Below, piece after piece: positions 7,430 to 15,267 of a stretch of DNA of 32,844 nt; within the stretch, counting starts at the first letter, position 1; each line of letters begins with the position of its first letter. Origin of the DNA: Gammaproteobacteria bacterium UBA7803 (lineage in GTDB: Bacteria > Pseudomonadota > Gammaproteobacteria > Pseudomonadales > Azotimanducaceae). Below the pieces are notes generated by a model that saw only the letters and a program-made list of their open reading frames with translations, ran no database searches and had not been told where the DNA came from. The DNA is taken from NCBI GenBank assembly GCA_002480525.1, contig DLCH01000046.1:1-32844 (forward strand), read 5' to 3'. The position numbers and the translations under genes were made by a program.

Positions 7430-8845
7430 TCAGGCCCGGCCCAGGGCCTTCAGGTTCTCCTCGTGGCGGGTGCGGTCGATGCCGTACAGCGACAGACACG
7501 CGATCATCACCATCCACAGTACGAACAGCGACGGCGCGTAGAACGCGCCGAGCCGCAGCACCGCCGCATCGGCGACCTCGCCGGGCATGACGCCGCGGGG
7601 AAACTGGGCGAAGGTCAGCACCGCGCCGGCGGCGACGACGCCGAGTCCCTGGACCATCTTGCGGGTGAACGTGACGGCGGCGAAGAACACCCCTTCGGAG
7701 CGCCGCGAAGTCTGACGCTCGCTGTCCTCCACCAGGTCGGCGATCATCGACGACATCAGCGTCTGGAAGACGATGATCAGCGCCACGTCGACCACGGTCA
7801 CCACGAGGATCAGCGGGAACAGCACCGGGTCGCCGTTGTCCGGCATCAGGCCGAACAGCCGCAGCGCCACCGGCAGCGGCGCCACGGTGAACGCCAGCAC
7901 GCCGACGACGATGGCGCCCTTCTTCTTGCCGAGCAGCCGGGACGCCAGCGGCGACAGCAGGAAGCCCAGCACGGCGGACACCACCACCGAGATGGACAGG
8001 ACGCTGATCTGGTCGGTGGTGAACTCCCAGTAGAAGCTGTTGATGTAGTAGTTGAGACCGGCGCCCATGCCCGTGGCGATGGCCCCGAACAGGGCCGCCA
8101 GAAACAGCGCCGCGAAGGACTTGTTGGCCAGCGTCTCCCACAGCTCCGAGTAGATCCGGCGCAGGGTCATGGTCCGCTTGGCCGGGGGCTTCTTCAGGTG
8201 CGGAATGTAGCTGTGGGTGCCCAGCGCCGACGCCATGATGGCGACGAAGATCACCGCGCCGGCGATGGTGCCCATGGCGGAGAAGCCGTCGACGTTGAAC
8301 ATGCCGTTGGAGATCGTCTCCGTCGGCACCAGCAGGTAGGCGAGCGCGAACGCCGCCATCAGCGTGCCGCCGGTCCAGCCGAAGAAATAGCGGTAGCTCA
8401 GCATGCTGGTGCGCTCGTCGTAGTCCTCGGTCATCTCGGCCACCAGCGCCGAGCTGGGGACCTCGTAGAGCGTGATCAGGGTGCGCACGAACACCGCCAG
8501 CACCACCAGGTACGGGAACAGCTCGTTGCCTTCCAGGCTCGCCGGCGGGTTCCAGATCAGGCCGTAGCTGATGGCCACCGGCACCGCCGCCAGGTACATG
8601 AACGGGTGCCGGCGGCCCCAGCGGGAATGGGTGTTGTCGGAGAAGTAGCCGACCAGCGGGTCGCTGACGGCGTCGAACATGAGCGCGATCAGCAGCGCCA
8701 GGCTCACCAGCCCGGCATCGACGCCCATGACCTGGCTGTAGAAGATCAGAAAGAAGTAATCGAAGCCGTTGTTCTTGACCCCGTAGGCCACCGAGCCGAT
8801 CCCGTAGGCGACCTTGGTGAACCACGACACCCGGTGCTGCGGCAT
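7430..8845 (-). CDS. GPH-type MFS transporter (MelB-like)
   Basis: A 471-residue inner-membrane transporter of the glycoside-pentoside-hexuronide:cation symporter family, with about twelve hydrophobic helices. The signature DAVSDPLVGYFSDNT followed by SRWGRRHPFMY, in the first 80 residues, is diagnostic. The start at ATG 8845 has GGGGAG directly upstream; a longer in-frame extension to 9322 overlaps the divergent gene and is rejected. Family members carry sugars, but the many versions in lipid- and steroid-degrading bacteria lie next to CoA-enzyme genes, so the substrate here is not known. It is divergent from a SnoaL-like/hotdog operon with 81 bases between. A second GPH transporter lies at 19771-21312. 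Confidence 0.9.
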   Translation of the reverse strand: MPQHRVSWFTKVAYGIGSVAYGVKNNGFDYFFLIFYSQVMGVDAGLVSLALLIALMFDAVSDPLVGYFSDNTHSRWGRRHPFMYLAAVPVAISYGLIWNPPASLEGNELFPYLVVLAVFVRTLITLYEVPSSALVAEMTEDYDERTSMLSYRYFFGWTGGTLMAAFALAYLLVPTETISNGMFNVDGFSAMGTIAGAVIFVAIMASALGTHSYIPHLKKPPAKRTMTLRRIYSELWETLANKSFAALFLAALFGAIATGMGAGLNYYINSFYWEFTTDQISVLSISVVVSAVLGFLLSPLASRLLGKKKGAIVVGVLAFTVAPLPVALRLFGLMPDNGDPVLFPLILVVTVVDVALIIVFQTLMSSMIADLVEDSERQTSRRSEGVFFAAVTFTRKMVQGLGVVAAGAVLTFAQFPRGVMPGEVADAAVLRLGAFYAPSLFVLWMVMIACLSLYGIDRTRHEENLKALGRA

Positions 8846-8926
8846 GTTCTCCCCTGCTGCGCATGACGCCCCTCCGGGCGATCGTGGTAGCCTACTATCT
8901 TTGCCGATCGCAGAGCAGGGGAGCAG

Positions 8927-9406
8927 ATGATCCGTTCGATGATGACCGCGGCCGCCCTCATCGGGGCGGCGGCCCACGCCCACGCGGGGCCGGATGCGGA
9001 CGTGGCAGGCTGCCACGCGCGGGTAGCCGAGTACGCTTACTACTGGGACCAGAACGACGCCGCCGGCATGGCCGGGGTGTTCACCGCAGACGCCACCCTC
9101 ACCCTGGGCGGCCAGACCTTCAACGGACCCGATGCCATCATCGAGCGGATGCAGGCCCGGGAGCCCGGCAGCGTCATCCGCCACCTGATGACCACGGTCC
9201 ACATCGAGCGCAGCGGCGACGACGGCGCCCGGGGCGTCAGCTACGTCAGCGTGTACATGGGCCAGCAGCCGGAACAGGGGCTGACGATGGTCGACGGCTT
9301 CGCGCTGATGGGCGAGTACCACGACACCTTCGCCCTGGACGGCAGCGACTGCCGGATCGCCGAGCGGCGTCTGGTGCCCGTGCTGCGCCGACCGGCGGAG
9401 CAGTAG
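8927..9406 (+). CDS. Secreted SnoaL-like (NTF2-fold) protein
   Basis: A 159-residue protein with an N-terminal signal peptide (cleavage probable after Ala20, AHA then G) and a cone-shaped NTF2/SnoaL-type domain, suggested by the pattern YAYYWDQNDAAGMAGVFTADATL, a following F.GPDAI and RHLMTTVHIE. Members bind or isomerise small hydrophobic molecules. AGCAGGGGAG just upstream of ATG 8927 is a strong ribosome site. It is the first gene of a three-gene operon; the next gene starts 2 bases after its stop. An exported SnoaL protein beside two cytosolic hotdog proteins is unusual. Substrate and catalytic residues are not clear. Confidence 0.75.
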   Translation: MIRSMMTAAALIGAAAHAHAGPDADVAGCHARVAEYAYYWDQNDAAGMAGVFTADATLTLGGQTFNGPDAIIERMQAREPGSVIRHLMTTVHIERSGDDGARGVSYVSVYMGQQPEQGLTMVDGFALMGEYHDTFALDGSDCRIAERRLVPVLRRPAEQ

Positions 9407-9408
9407 CC

Positions 9409-9852
9409 ATGGTCGACGTCGAAGCCCTCAAGACCCAGTTCCTGGACCACGAGTTCGACACCCGGGAGTTCACCCTGTCGGCGGAGAAGATGGCCACGGT
9501 GGCCCGGGTCACCGGCGAGACCCGGCCCGAATACCTGGATCCGTCCCGGGAGGACTTCCAGGCGACGCCGGCGTTCATCGGCAGCCTGTCCGCCAGCCGT
9601 CACCTGCCCATCGACTTCCCCAATCTCGGCGGCATTCCCATGGACGGCGGCAAGGCCGTGACCTGCCTGGCGCCGGTGAAGCCCGGCGTGGCCCTGACCG
9701 GCCGCACCCATCTGCACGAGATCTACGCCAAGAGCGGACGATCGGGCCGCATGGTGTTCGTCGTCTCACGGATGGAGATCTACGATCCGGACGGCGTCCA
9801 CGTCGCGTCGAGCGACGCGCGCATGGTCATCAGGGAGCGACCCGACGCATGA
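9409..9852 (+). CDS. MaoC-like hotdog protein, N-terminal-domain type
   Basis: A 147-residue hotdog-fold protein of the MaoC N-terminal dehydratase type, usually half of a two-subunit enoyl-CoA hydratase. Visible features are VARVTGETRPEYLDP, ATPAFIGSLSA and the strand region YAKSGRSGRMVFVVSR, all typical of this half-domain. It begins 2 bases after the SnoaL-like gene and its stop overlaps the next start in ATGA, so the pair is translationally coupled and probably forms a heterodimer. This half normally carries no catalytic residues. Its substrate may be a bulky acyl-CoA, as in the ChsH1/ChsH2 steroid side-chain hydratase (known family behaviour, not shown here). Confidence 0.85.
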   Translation: MVDVEALKTQFLDHEFDTREFTLSAEKMATVARVTGETRPEYLDPSREDFQATPAFIGSLSASRHLPIDFPNLGGIPMDGGKAVTCLAPVKPGVALTGRTHLHEIYAKSGRSGRMVFVVSRMEIYDPDGVHVASSDARMVIRERPDA

Positions 9853-10268
9853 GCATTCAGACGATTCACGACGTCGAGTTCGGCGCCGAGCTGCCGGTGT
9901 TCGAGCCGGACACCTCCATCGCGGCGACCGCTGCCTTCGCCGACGCGGTCGGCTGGGGCGGCGGCGCCCGCTTCAAGGATCACGAGGGCGCGCGCAAGGA
10001 AGGCCTGCCGGGCGCACTGGTGCCCGGCATCATGGCCATGGGATTTCTCACCAGCATGATCCACCACTGGTCGCCGGCCGCGCGGGTGCGCCACGTCGAC
10101 ACCGTGTTCCGGGCGCCGCTGATCGCCGACGAGCCCTGCGAGCTCTCCGCGGTGGTCACGGACGTCGACGAGGACGATGGCAGCGTGCAGCTCGACCTGA
10201 CGGTGAAGAACGGCGCGGGCGAGACCCGGGTGTTCGGAACGGCCGAGATCAGCCTGCCGACGGCGTGA
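9849..10268 (+). CDS. MaoC-like hotdog protein lacking the catalytic dyad
   Basis: A 139-residue hotdog protein that matches the catalytic MaoC half by layout: a helix region, then GLPGALVPGIMAMGFL (family: GLPGVIxHGxxxxxFL) and a final strand FGTAEISLP. The family motif GDxxxxHxD immediately before this should give Asp and His; here the same positions read WGGGARFKD, so Asp is Gly and His is Phe. The HG of the second motif is PG. The protein may therefore be a binding or structural partner, or use other residues. ATG 9849 overlaps the stop of the preceding hotdog gene. The gene converges on a HerA-like ATPase gene with a hairpin at the junction. Confidence 0.85.
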   Translation: MSIQTIHDVEFGAELPVFEPDTSIAATAAFADAVGWGGGARFKDHEGARKEGLPGALVPGIMAMGFLTSMIHHWSPAARVRHVDTVFRAPLIADEPCELSAVVTDVDEDDGSVQLDLTVKNGAGETRVFGTAEISLPTA

Positions 10269-10275
10269 AGGCGGC

Positions 10276-10301
10276 CGGGTCGCTACTTGACGAGCGACCC
10301 G
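10276..10301. terminator. Hairpin at convergent hotdog/ATPase junction
   Basis: CGGGTCGCT and AGCGACCCG form a perfect 9-base inverted repeat around an 8-base loop. It covers the stop codon of the minus-strand ATPase gene and begins 8 bases after the stop of the plus-strand hotdog gene. No clear T-run follows, so termination is likely but not certain. Confidence 0.5.
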
Positions 10302-11779
10302 AGCAGCCCCCGCACCAGCCGCGAACCGAGCGACCGGCCGACGCTGCGCAGGGTGCTCTTCATGAACGCCTCGGCCATCGACTGGCGGTTGCTGGCGCGC
10401 TGGCGGGGCGCACGCCGGGCGTCCGCCGCTTTCTCCCTGGCCTCTCTGTCCGCCGCCGCTTTCTCCTCGGCTGCCCGCTCGGCCCGGGCGGCCGCCTGCT
10501 CCGCCCGCTCCCGCAGCAGCTCGAAGGCCGACTCGCGATCCACCGGATGGTCGTAGCGGCCGGCCATGGGTGACTGGCGGCGGCGGGTCTCCCGCTCGGC
10601 ATCCGCCAGCGGCCCGATGCGGGACTCCGGCGGCGCCACCGTCACGGCGGCGACCGACGTCGGCACCCCGTCGTCGTCCAGCACCGACACCAGCGCCTCG
10701 CCGACCCCGAGATCCTGGACCACCCGCGGCAGATCGAGGCCGTGGTCGTTGCGCATGCCAGCGGCAATGCTGCGGATCAGGGCTTGATCCCGCGGCGTGT
10801 AGGCGCGCAGCGCGTGCTGGACCCGGGTGCCGAGCTGTCCGAGCACCGCCTCCGGAACGTCCTTCGGCGACTGGGTCACGAGAAAGATGCCGACGCCCTT
10901 GGAGCGGATCAGGCGGAACACCTGGGAGATCCGGTCCTCGAGCTGGCGCGGCAGATTGCTGAACAGCAGGTGCGCCTCGTCGATGAACAGCACCAGCCGC
11001 GGAGCGTCCAGGTCACCGGCCTCGGGCAGTTCCTCGAACAGCTCGGACAGCAGCCACAGCATGCAGGCGGTGTACAGGGCCGGCGACTCGCGCAGCAGCT
11101 TCTCGCCGTCCAGCAGGCTGATCACGCCGTGCCCGGAGAAATCCCGCTGCATGAGGTCGGCCAGGGCCAGCGCCGGCTCGCCGAAGAACCGGTCCACGCC
11201 CTGCTGCTCCAGCACCAGCAGGCGCCGCTGGATCGCGCCGACGGATGCCGCCGAGATGTTGCCGTAGCGCTCCCGCAGGGTCGCCGCGTTGGCGCTCATG
11301 AACGCCAGCAGGCTGCGCAGATCCTTGAGATCCAGCAGCAGCAGACCCTCGTCGTCGGCGACCGCGAAGCACGCGTACATGATCCCCGTCTGGGTCTCGT
11401 TGAGATCGAGCAGCGTGGACAGAATGTCCGGCCCCATGTCGGACACCGTCGTCCGCACCGGGTGTCCGCGCTCGCCGAACACGTCCCACAGCAGGGTGGG
11501 ACAGCCGCGGAGCTGGTGATCGTCGAGGCCGATCAGGGCCTTGCGCCGGTCGATCTCCGGGTGGGGACCGCCGGCGGCCGCGACGCCGGAGAGATCCCCC
11601 TTCGCGTCCACGGCGAACACCGGCACGCCCCGGCGGGCGAAACCCTCGGCCATGACCTGCAGCGTGACGGTCTTGCCGGTGCCCGTCGCACCGGCGATGA
11701 GACCGTGCCGCGCCGCCATGCCGAGCGGCAGCTCGACCCGCTGGGCGCCGTTGCCGCCGAGGACGATGGACTGCGCCAC
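10283..11779 (-). CDS. HerA-like ATPase, DUF853/YjgR type
   Basis: A 498-residue P-loop ATPase of the HerA/FtsK superfamily. Walker A is GATGTGKT (30-37) and Walker B LVLFIDEAH (262-270); VFAVDAKGDLSG follows the first helix, and IFLVTQSPKDVPEAVLGQLG is the sensor region typical of YjgR/DUF853. The C-terminal 90 residues are rich in Ala, Arg and Glu and likely helical or coiled. The start is GTG 11779, with a TGA-CGCC-GTG junction to the upstream DUF4332 gene, which suggests coupled translation. The family is widespread and of uncertain role; DNA or protein translocation is likely by homology. Confidence 0.92.
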   Translation of the reverse strand: MAQSIVLGGNGAQRVELPLGMAARHGLIAGATGTGKTVTLQVMAEGFARRGVPVFAVDAKGDLSGVAAAGGPHPEIDRRKALIGLDDHQLRGCPTLLWDVFGERGHPVRTTVSDMGPDILSTLLDLNETQTGIMYACFAVADDEGLLLLDLKDLRSLLAFMSANAATLRERYGNISAASVGAIQRRLLVLEQQGVDRFFGEPALALADLMQRDFSGHGVISLLDGEKLLRESPALYTACMLWLLSELFEELPEAGDLDAPRLVLFIDEAHLLFSNLPRQLEDRISQVFRLIRSKGVGIFLVTQSPKDVPEAVLGQLGTRVQHALRAYTPRDQALIRSIAAGMRNDHGLDLPRVVQDLGVGEALVSVLDDDGVPTSVAAVTVAPPESRIGPLADAERETRRRQSPMAGRYDHPVDRESAFELLRERAEQAAARAERAAEEKAAADREAREKAADARRAPRQRASNRQSMAEAFMKSTLRSVGRSLGSRLVRGLLGSLVK

Positions 11780-11783
11780 GGCG

Positions 11784-12188
11784 TCAGTGGGTCACTATGG
11801 GCGGCAGCGAGGCGGCCTCCCGGACCCAGGCCTCGACCTGCTTCTCCGACGGCACCTGGCGCACCAGCTTGCGGGCCTGATTCACCTCCGCCAGCTTCGC
11901 GGCCAGGTTGGCGGGCTTGCGCTGGGCCAGCTCCGGGACGCTGTCCACGCCGGCCGCTTCGAGCAGTTCGGCATACTCCCCGCCCACGCCCTTGATGCGG
12001 AACAGGTCGGCCTGGTTCACGAACTTGAGAATCTGTTTCTCGCTGAGGCCGGACGACTCCGCCAGGGCCTGGCGGCCCGCCTTGCTCGCACCCTTGTCGA
12101 GCAGCGCCTCGCAGGTCTTCACGCCGGCCGCCGCCAGCTTTTCAGCCAGTCCCGGCCCGATACCCTCGATCTCCGTCACGTCGGTCAT
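11784..12188 (-). CDS. DUF4332 helix-hairpin-helix protein
   Basis: A 134-residue protein with two helix-hairpin-helix units, the first at TEIEGIGPGLAEKLAAAGV and the second at FRIKGVGGEYAELLEAAGV. Such units bind DNA without sequence specificity. The DUF4332 family is uncharacterised and is often found alone. GAGGAG lies 6 bases before ATG 12188. It is transcribed just ahead of a HerA-like ATPase gene (4-base gap), so a joint role in DNA handling is a reasonable inference. The 208 bases upstream, up to the acyl-CoA dehydrogenase stop, hold only weak short inverted repeats and presumably this gene's promoter. Confidence 0.85.
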   Translation of the reverse strand: MTDVTEIEGIGPGLAEKLAAAGVKTCEALLDKGASKAGRQALAESSGLSEKQILKFVNQADLFRIKGVGGEYAELLEAAGVDSVPELAQRKPANLAAKLAEVNQARKLVRQVPSEKQVEAWVREAASLPPIVTH

Positions 12189-12396
12189 GTTCGACTCCTC
12201 GTCGGCACAAGCCGGGATCAGACGGCTCGGGCCGGACTGATCACCGGTCAGACTGAGAACCAGGATCCCGACGGATCGAGACCCCGACTGAAGACCCTTC
12301 GCTGGAGGGCTGCCGGGATCTTCGACCTGAATCTAGCGCCGTCCCGGGCGCAGGCCAAGCGCGGCTTCTACCTACCCCCGGCCCGCGCCCGCCCCT

Positions 12397-13623
12397 TCAC
12401 AGCAGTTCGCCGCCGCAGGCCGACGCCGTGGTGCCGTGCTGCTCGAAGGCCTTGATGACGTTGCGGCCCACGCGCCAGCGGTGCACCTCGTCGGGGCCGT
12501 CCACCAGGCGCTGGCTGCGCACGCTGGTGTACCAGCGGGCCAGCGGCGTGTCGTGGCTGTAGCCCAGCGCGCCGTGGAGCTGCAGGGCCGTGTCGACGAC
12601 CTGATGCACCATGTGGGCGAGGAACACCTTGGCGATGGAATTCTCCTGGCGCAGGTCCATGCCCTTCTCGGCCTTGTAGGCGATGTGCAGGAGCATCAGG
12701 CGGGCCTTGTAGAGCTCCGCGGCGCAGTCGGCCATCATCCACTGCACGCCCTGCCGATCGGCGAGCCGCTGGCCGAAGGTGGAGCGCTGGGTGACGTGGG
12801 CCGCGGCCAGATCCAGCGCGCGCTGGGCCATGGCGACGTTGTGCATGCCGTGGCGCAGCCGGCCGTAGGCGAGGCGGTGCTGGCCCATCTCGAAGCCCTT
12901 GCCGCGGCCGCCGAGGACGTTCTCCCGGGGCACCACCAGATTGTCGATCTTCACCTCGGCGTGGCCGGCGCCGAGCTTCTGCCCCAGCTCTGTATGCGGG
13001 TTCATGGTGGGGATGTCGCGGACGATCTGATAGCCCGGGTTCGGCAGCTCGACGATGAAGGTGCTGAACTGCTGGTGGCGCGGGGCGTCCGGATCGGTCT
13101 TGGCCATCACCACCGCGATGTCGGCCACGCTCGCCGAGGAGCTGAACCACTTCTCGCCGTTCAGCACCCAGTTGTCGCCTTCCAGCACCGCCGTGGTCTG
13201 CATGCCGGTGGCGTCGGCGCCGGCGGCCTTCTCGGTCATCGAGTAGCAGATGCGCTTGCGGCCTTCCAGCAGCGGCTTCAGGTACTTCTCCTTCTGCTCG
13301 TCCGTGCCGTGCTCGAGCAGGGTGAGCATGGTGGCGTCGTCGGGGCCCTGGGTGTTGAGCGCCAGCGCGCCGAGAAAACTCTCGCCGAGCTCCATCTGCA
13401 CCAGCGCGTTGGCCAGGGGCTTGAGCCCCATGCCGCCGTGCTCCACGGGAATGAACGGGCACCACAGGCCCTGGGCGCGGGCCTTGTCGCGCAGCTCCCA
13501 CAGCACTTCCTCGTACTCGCGGTGCTCGAGCTGGGACTCCGCCGGGATGCACTCCTTCTGCACGAACTCGCGCACCTTCTCGCGGATGGCGCGGGTTTCT
13601 TCTGGTATCTCGAAATCGATCAT
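12397..13623 (-). CDS. Acyl-CoA dehydrogenase (ACAD10/11-like)
   Basis: A 408-residue FAD flavoprotein that introduces a 2,3 double bond into an acyl-CoA and passes electrons to ETF. The helical N-terminal domain, the middle beta domain with YSMTEKAAGADATG and WVLNGEKWFSS, and the C-terminal helices with RSTFGQRLADRQ and QLHGALGYSHDTPLARW are all present. The end reads DGPDEVHRW, characteristic of the ACAD10/11-like subgroup, where Asp or Glu here is thought to serve as the base. GGAGAG precedes ATG 13623. It is probably transcribed with the GST gene upstream, although a REP doublet lies between. It fits beta-oxidation of substrates activated by the two CoA ligases of the window. Confidence 0.95.
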   Translation of the reverse strand: MIDFEIPEETRAIREKVREFVQKECIPAESQLEHREYEEVLWELRDKARAQGLWCPFIPVEHGGMGLKPLANALVQMELGESFLGALALNTQGPDDATMLTLLEHGTDEQKEKYLKPLLEGRKRICYSMTEKAAGADATGMQTTAVLEGDNWVLNGEKWFSSSASVADIAVVMAKTDPDAPRHQQFSTFIVELPNPGYQIVRDIPTMNPHTELGQKLGAGHAEVKIDNLVVPRENVLGGRGKGFEMGQHRLAYGRLRHGMHNVAMAQRALDLAAAHVTQRSTFGQRLADRQGVQWMMADCAAELYKARLMLLHIAYKAEKGMDLRQENSIAKVFLAHMVHQVVDTALQLHGALGYSHDTPLARWYTSVRSQRLVDGPDEVHRWRVGRNVIKAFEQHGTTASACGGELL

Positions 13624-13657
13624 GTCTCTCTCCGTTCTGGATGGTGGTCTGGGTGTC

Positions 13658-13780
13658 CTGTAGGAGCGATCTCCAGATCGCGATTTTGATGACGATGGCC
13701 AGGCGCGCGGTTCGTCTCAGGCGAACCGCCCAGCCGCCGCAGCGCGGCGGCCGATCGCGATCTGGAGATCGCTCCTACAG
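13658..13780. repeat. REP doublet (REPIN-like) with two internal hairpins
   Basis: A 27-base sequence beginning CTGTAGGAGCGATCTCCAGA (13658-13684) recurs as its exact reverse complement at 13754-13780. Each copy also folds on itself (GCGATCT-CC-AGATCGC). Between the arms lie two further perfect hairpins: GCGGTTCG / CGAACCGC (13707-13714 and 13722-13729) and GCCGCCGC / GCGGCGGC (13733-13740 and 13744-13751). This is the form of a REPIN, a mobile non-coding repeat of gammaproteobacteria moved by a RAYT transposase, which is not in the window. It stands between the GST and acyl-CoA dehydrogenase genes and may fold in their mRNA. Confidence 0.85.
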
Positions 13781-13829
13781 CAGGGTTCAAAGGTTCGAAA
13801 AGTTCACGTGTTCAAGGGTTTTGTGTGCG

Positions 13830-14438
13830 TCAGGTTTCTATGCCCTTCACGAACGCCGGGCGGGCCTCGAGCCGCTCGACGTAGCCGTGCAGGTGCGTCA
13901 TCTCCTCCGGCACGCATCCCAGCCGGCGCGACATGAACGAGGCGTGGCCGATCATGAAGTCCGCGCCGGACAGGTCGCCGATCATGTACTCGCGGCCTTC
14001 GAGCGCGTCGTTCACCGGCGCCAGGGCCTTGGTCAGCAGGCGCTGGGCCTGGCCGAGCGCCTCCTCGCTGCGCCGCTCCGGCGGCAGCAGCAGGGTCTGG
14101 ACGACGATGGTGTTCACCGGCGGCATGACCATGCCCTCGCAGTAGTGGAACCACTGCAGATACTCGGGAAACAGCGGCGACTCGACCGCCGGCTTGAGCG
14201 CGCCGTCGGTGTGCCGGGCGATGATGTACTCCACGATCGCGCCGGACTCGTAGAGCATCACGTCGCCGTCTTCCAGCACCGGCACGCGGCCCAGCGGATG
14301 ACGTGCCCGATGCTCGTCGGACTTCAGCGCCTTCGGGTGAAAGTCCATGCGGTTCAGCTCGTAGTCGAGCCCGAGTTCCTCCAGCAGCCAGACGATGCGC
14401 CCGGCCCGGCTGTTGGGGGCGTGATGCAGTTTCAGCAT
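13830..14438 (-). CDS. Glutathione S-transferase family protein
   Basis: A 202-residue cytosolic GST with the thioredoxin-like N-terminal domain (LKLHHAPNSRAGRIVWLLEE, then GRVPVLEDGDVMLYESGAIVEYI, where the cis-Pro and the Glu-Ser pair contact glutathione) and an all-helical C-terminal domain ending MIGDLSGADFMIGH. Ser near residue 9 or 10 is the likely thiolate-activating residue. ATG 14438 is chosen because GGAGGAGG lies upstream; a longer form from 14477 starts in arginine-rich non-conserved sequence. Likely roles are detoxification of electrophiles or epoxides from hydrocarbon oxidation, or an isomerisation. It is divergent from a crotonase gene, 59 bases apart. Confidence 0.9.
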   Translation of the reverse strand: MLKLHHAPNSRAGRIVWLLEELGLDYELNRMDFHPKALKSDEHRARHPLGRVPVLEDGDVMLYESGAIVEYIIARHTDGALKPAVESPLFPEYLQWFHYCEGMVMPPVNTIVVQTLLLPPERRSEEALGQAQRLLTKALAPVNDALEGREYMIGDLSGADFMIGHASFMSRRLGCVPEEMTHLHGYVERLEARPAFVKGIET

Positions 14439-14497
14439 CGCTCTCCTCCTCCGGTGGCCATTGCCGTTAGTATGCACGGGGAGAGGGGAGATTCCGC

Positions 14498-15223
14498 ATG
14501 GCGAATGACGCCGTTGCCGTGGTAGGCCACGACGGCTGGGCCGAGCTCGTGCTCGACCGGCCCGAGCGCCGCAACGCGATCACCGGACCGCTCGGCGAGG
14601 ATCTGGCCGCCGCCCTCGGGCGGCTGGCGGGAGACGACGACGTGCGTCTGGTGCTGCTGCGCGGCGCCGGCGGCGCGTTCTGCTCCGGCCTCGACCTCGG
14701 CGCCTTCAACGCGGATCCGCCGCCGGAGTGGCTCGACCGGTTCTCCGGCATCTGGCGCGCGGCCCACCGCGCCCTGTTCGACTTCCCGAAACCCCTCGTC
14801 GGGGCGCTCGAGCGCTACGCCATCAACGGCGGCGCGGCGCTGGCCATCGCCTGCGATCTGCTGGTCACCGGCGAGCGCGCCTACCTCCAGGTCGGGGAGG
14901 CGGCGCTCGGCATGGCCGCCCCCTACAACCTGGCCTGGCTCACCCTGCGGCATGGCGAAGCGGCGGCGGCCCGGGCGGCGCTGCTCGGCGACCGCATCGC
15001 CGGCGCGGAGCTGGAACGCCTGGGCCTGGCCCAGCGCTGCGTGCCCGACGACCGGGTGCTGGACGAGTGCAGAACGCTCTGCGCCACCCTGGCCGGCTAC
15101 CCGCCCGGCGGGCTGACACGAATCAAGACGGCATTGCGCCGGCACGCGGCCATGGACGCCGACGAATGGTTCGACCGGTTCACCGACGCCGATGCGCCGC
15201 CGCCGCGGCCGCCGCCGCGCTGA
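14498..15223 (+). CDS. Enoyl-CoA hydratase/isomerase (crotonase) family protein
   Basis: A 241-residue crotonase-fold protein acting on acyl-CoA thioesters. The oxyanion-hole strands are GAFCSGLDLGAF (59-70) and INGGAALAIACD (109-120). By alignment with rat enoyl-CoA hydratase, Glu134 matches the second catalytic Glu (Glu164), but the first (Glu144) is Ala114, so ordinary hydration is unlikely; isomerase, hydrolase or other crotonase chemistry is possible. The C-terminus is a proline-rich tail. GGGGAG precedes ATG 14498. An MFS transporter gene follows after 44 bases on the same strand, suggesting a two-gene unit. Confidence 0.88.
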   Translation: MANDAVAVVGHDGWAELVLDRPERRNAITGPLGEDLAAALGRLAGDDDVRLVLLRGAGGAFCSGLDLGAFNADPPPEWLDRFSGIWRAAHRALFDFPKPLVGALERYAINGGAALAIACDLLVTGERAYLQVGEAALGMAAPYNLAWLTLRHGEAAAARAALLGDRIAGAELERLGLAQRCVPDDRVLDECRTLCATLAGYPPGGLTRIKTALRRHAAMDADEWFDRFTDADAPPPRPPPR

Positions 15224-15267
15224 GCCGGGGTCCGCCGGATTCACACACGACGAAGGGGAGAACGATC

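Noticed and set aside
8849..8923. Ten-base inverted repeat CTCCCCTGCT / AGCAGGGGAG in the divergent space
   Set aside because: Both arms are the ribosome binding sites of the two divergent genes, so the symmetry follows from similar Shine-Dalgarno sequences rather than from an operator.
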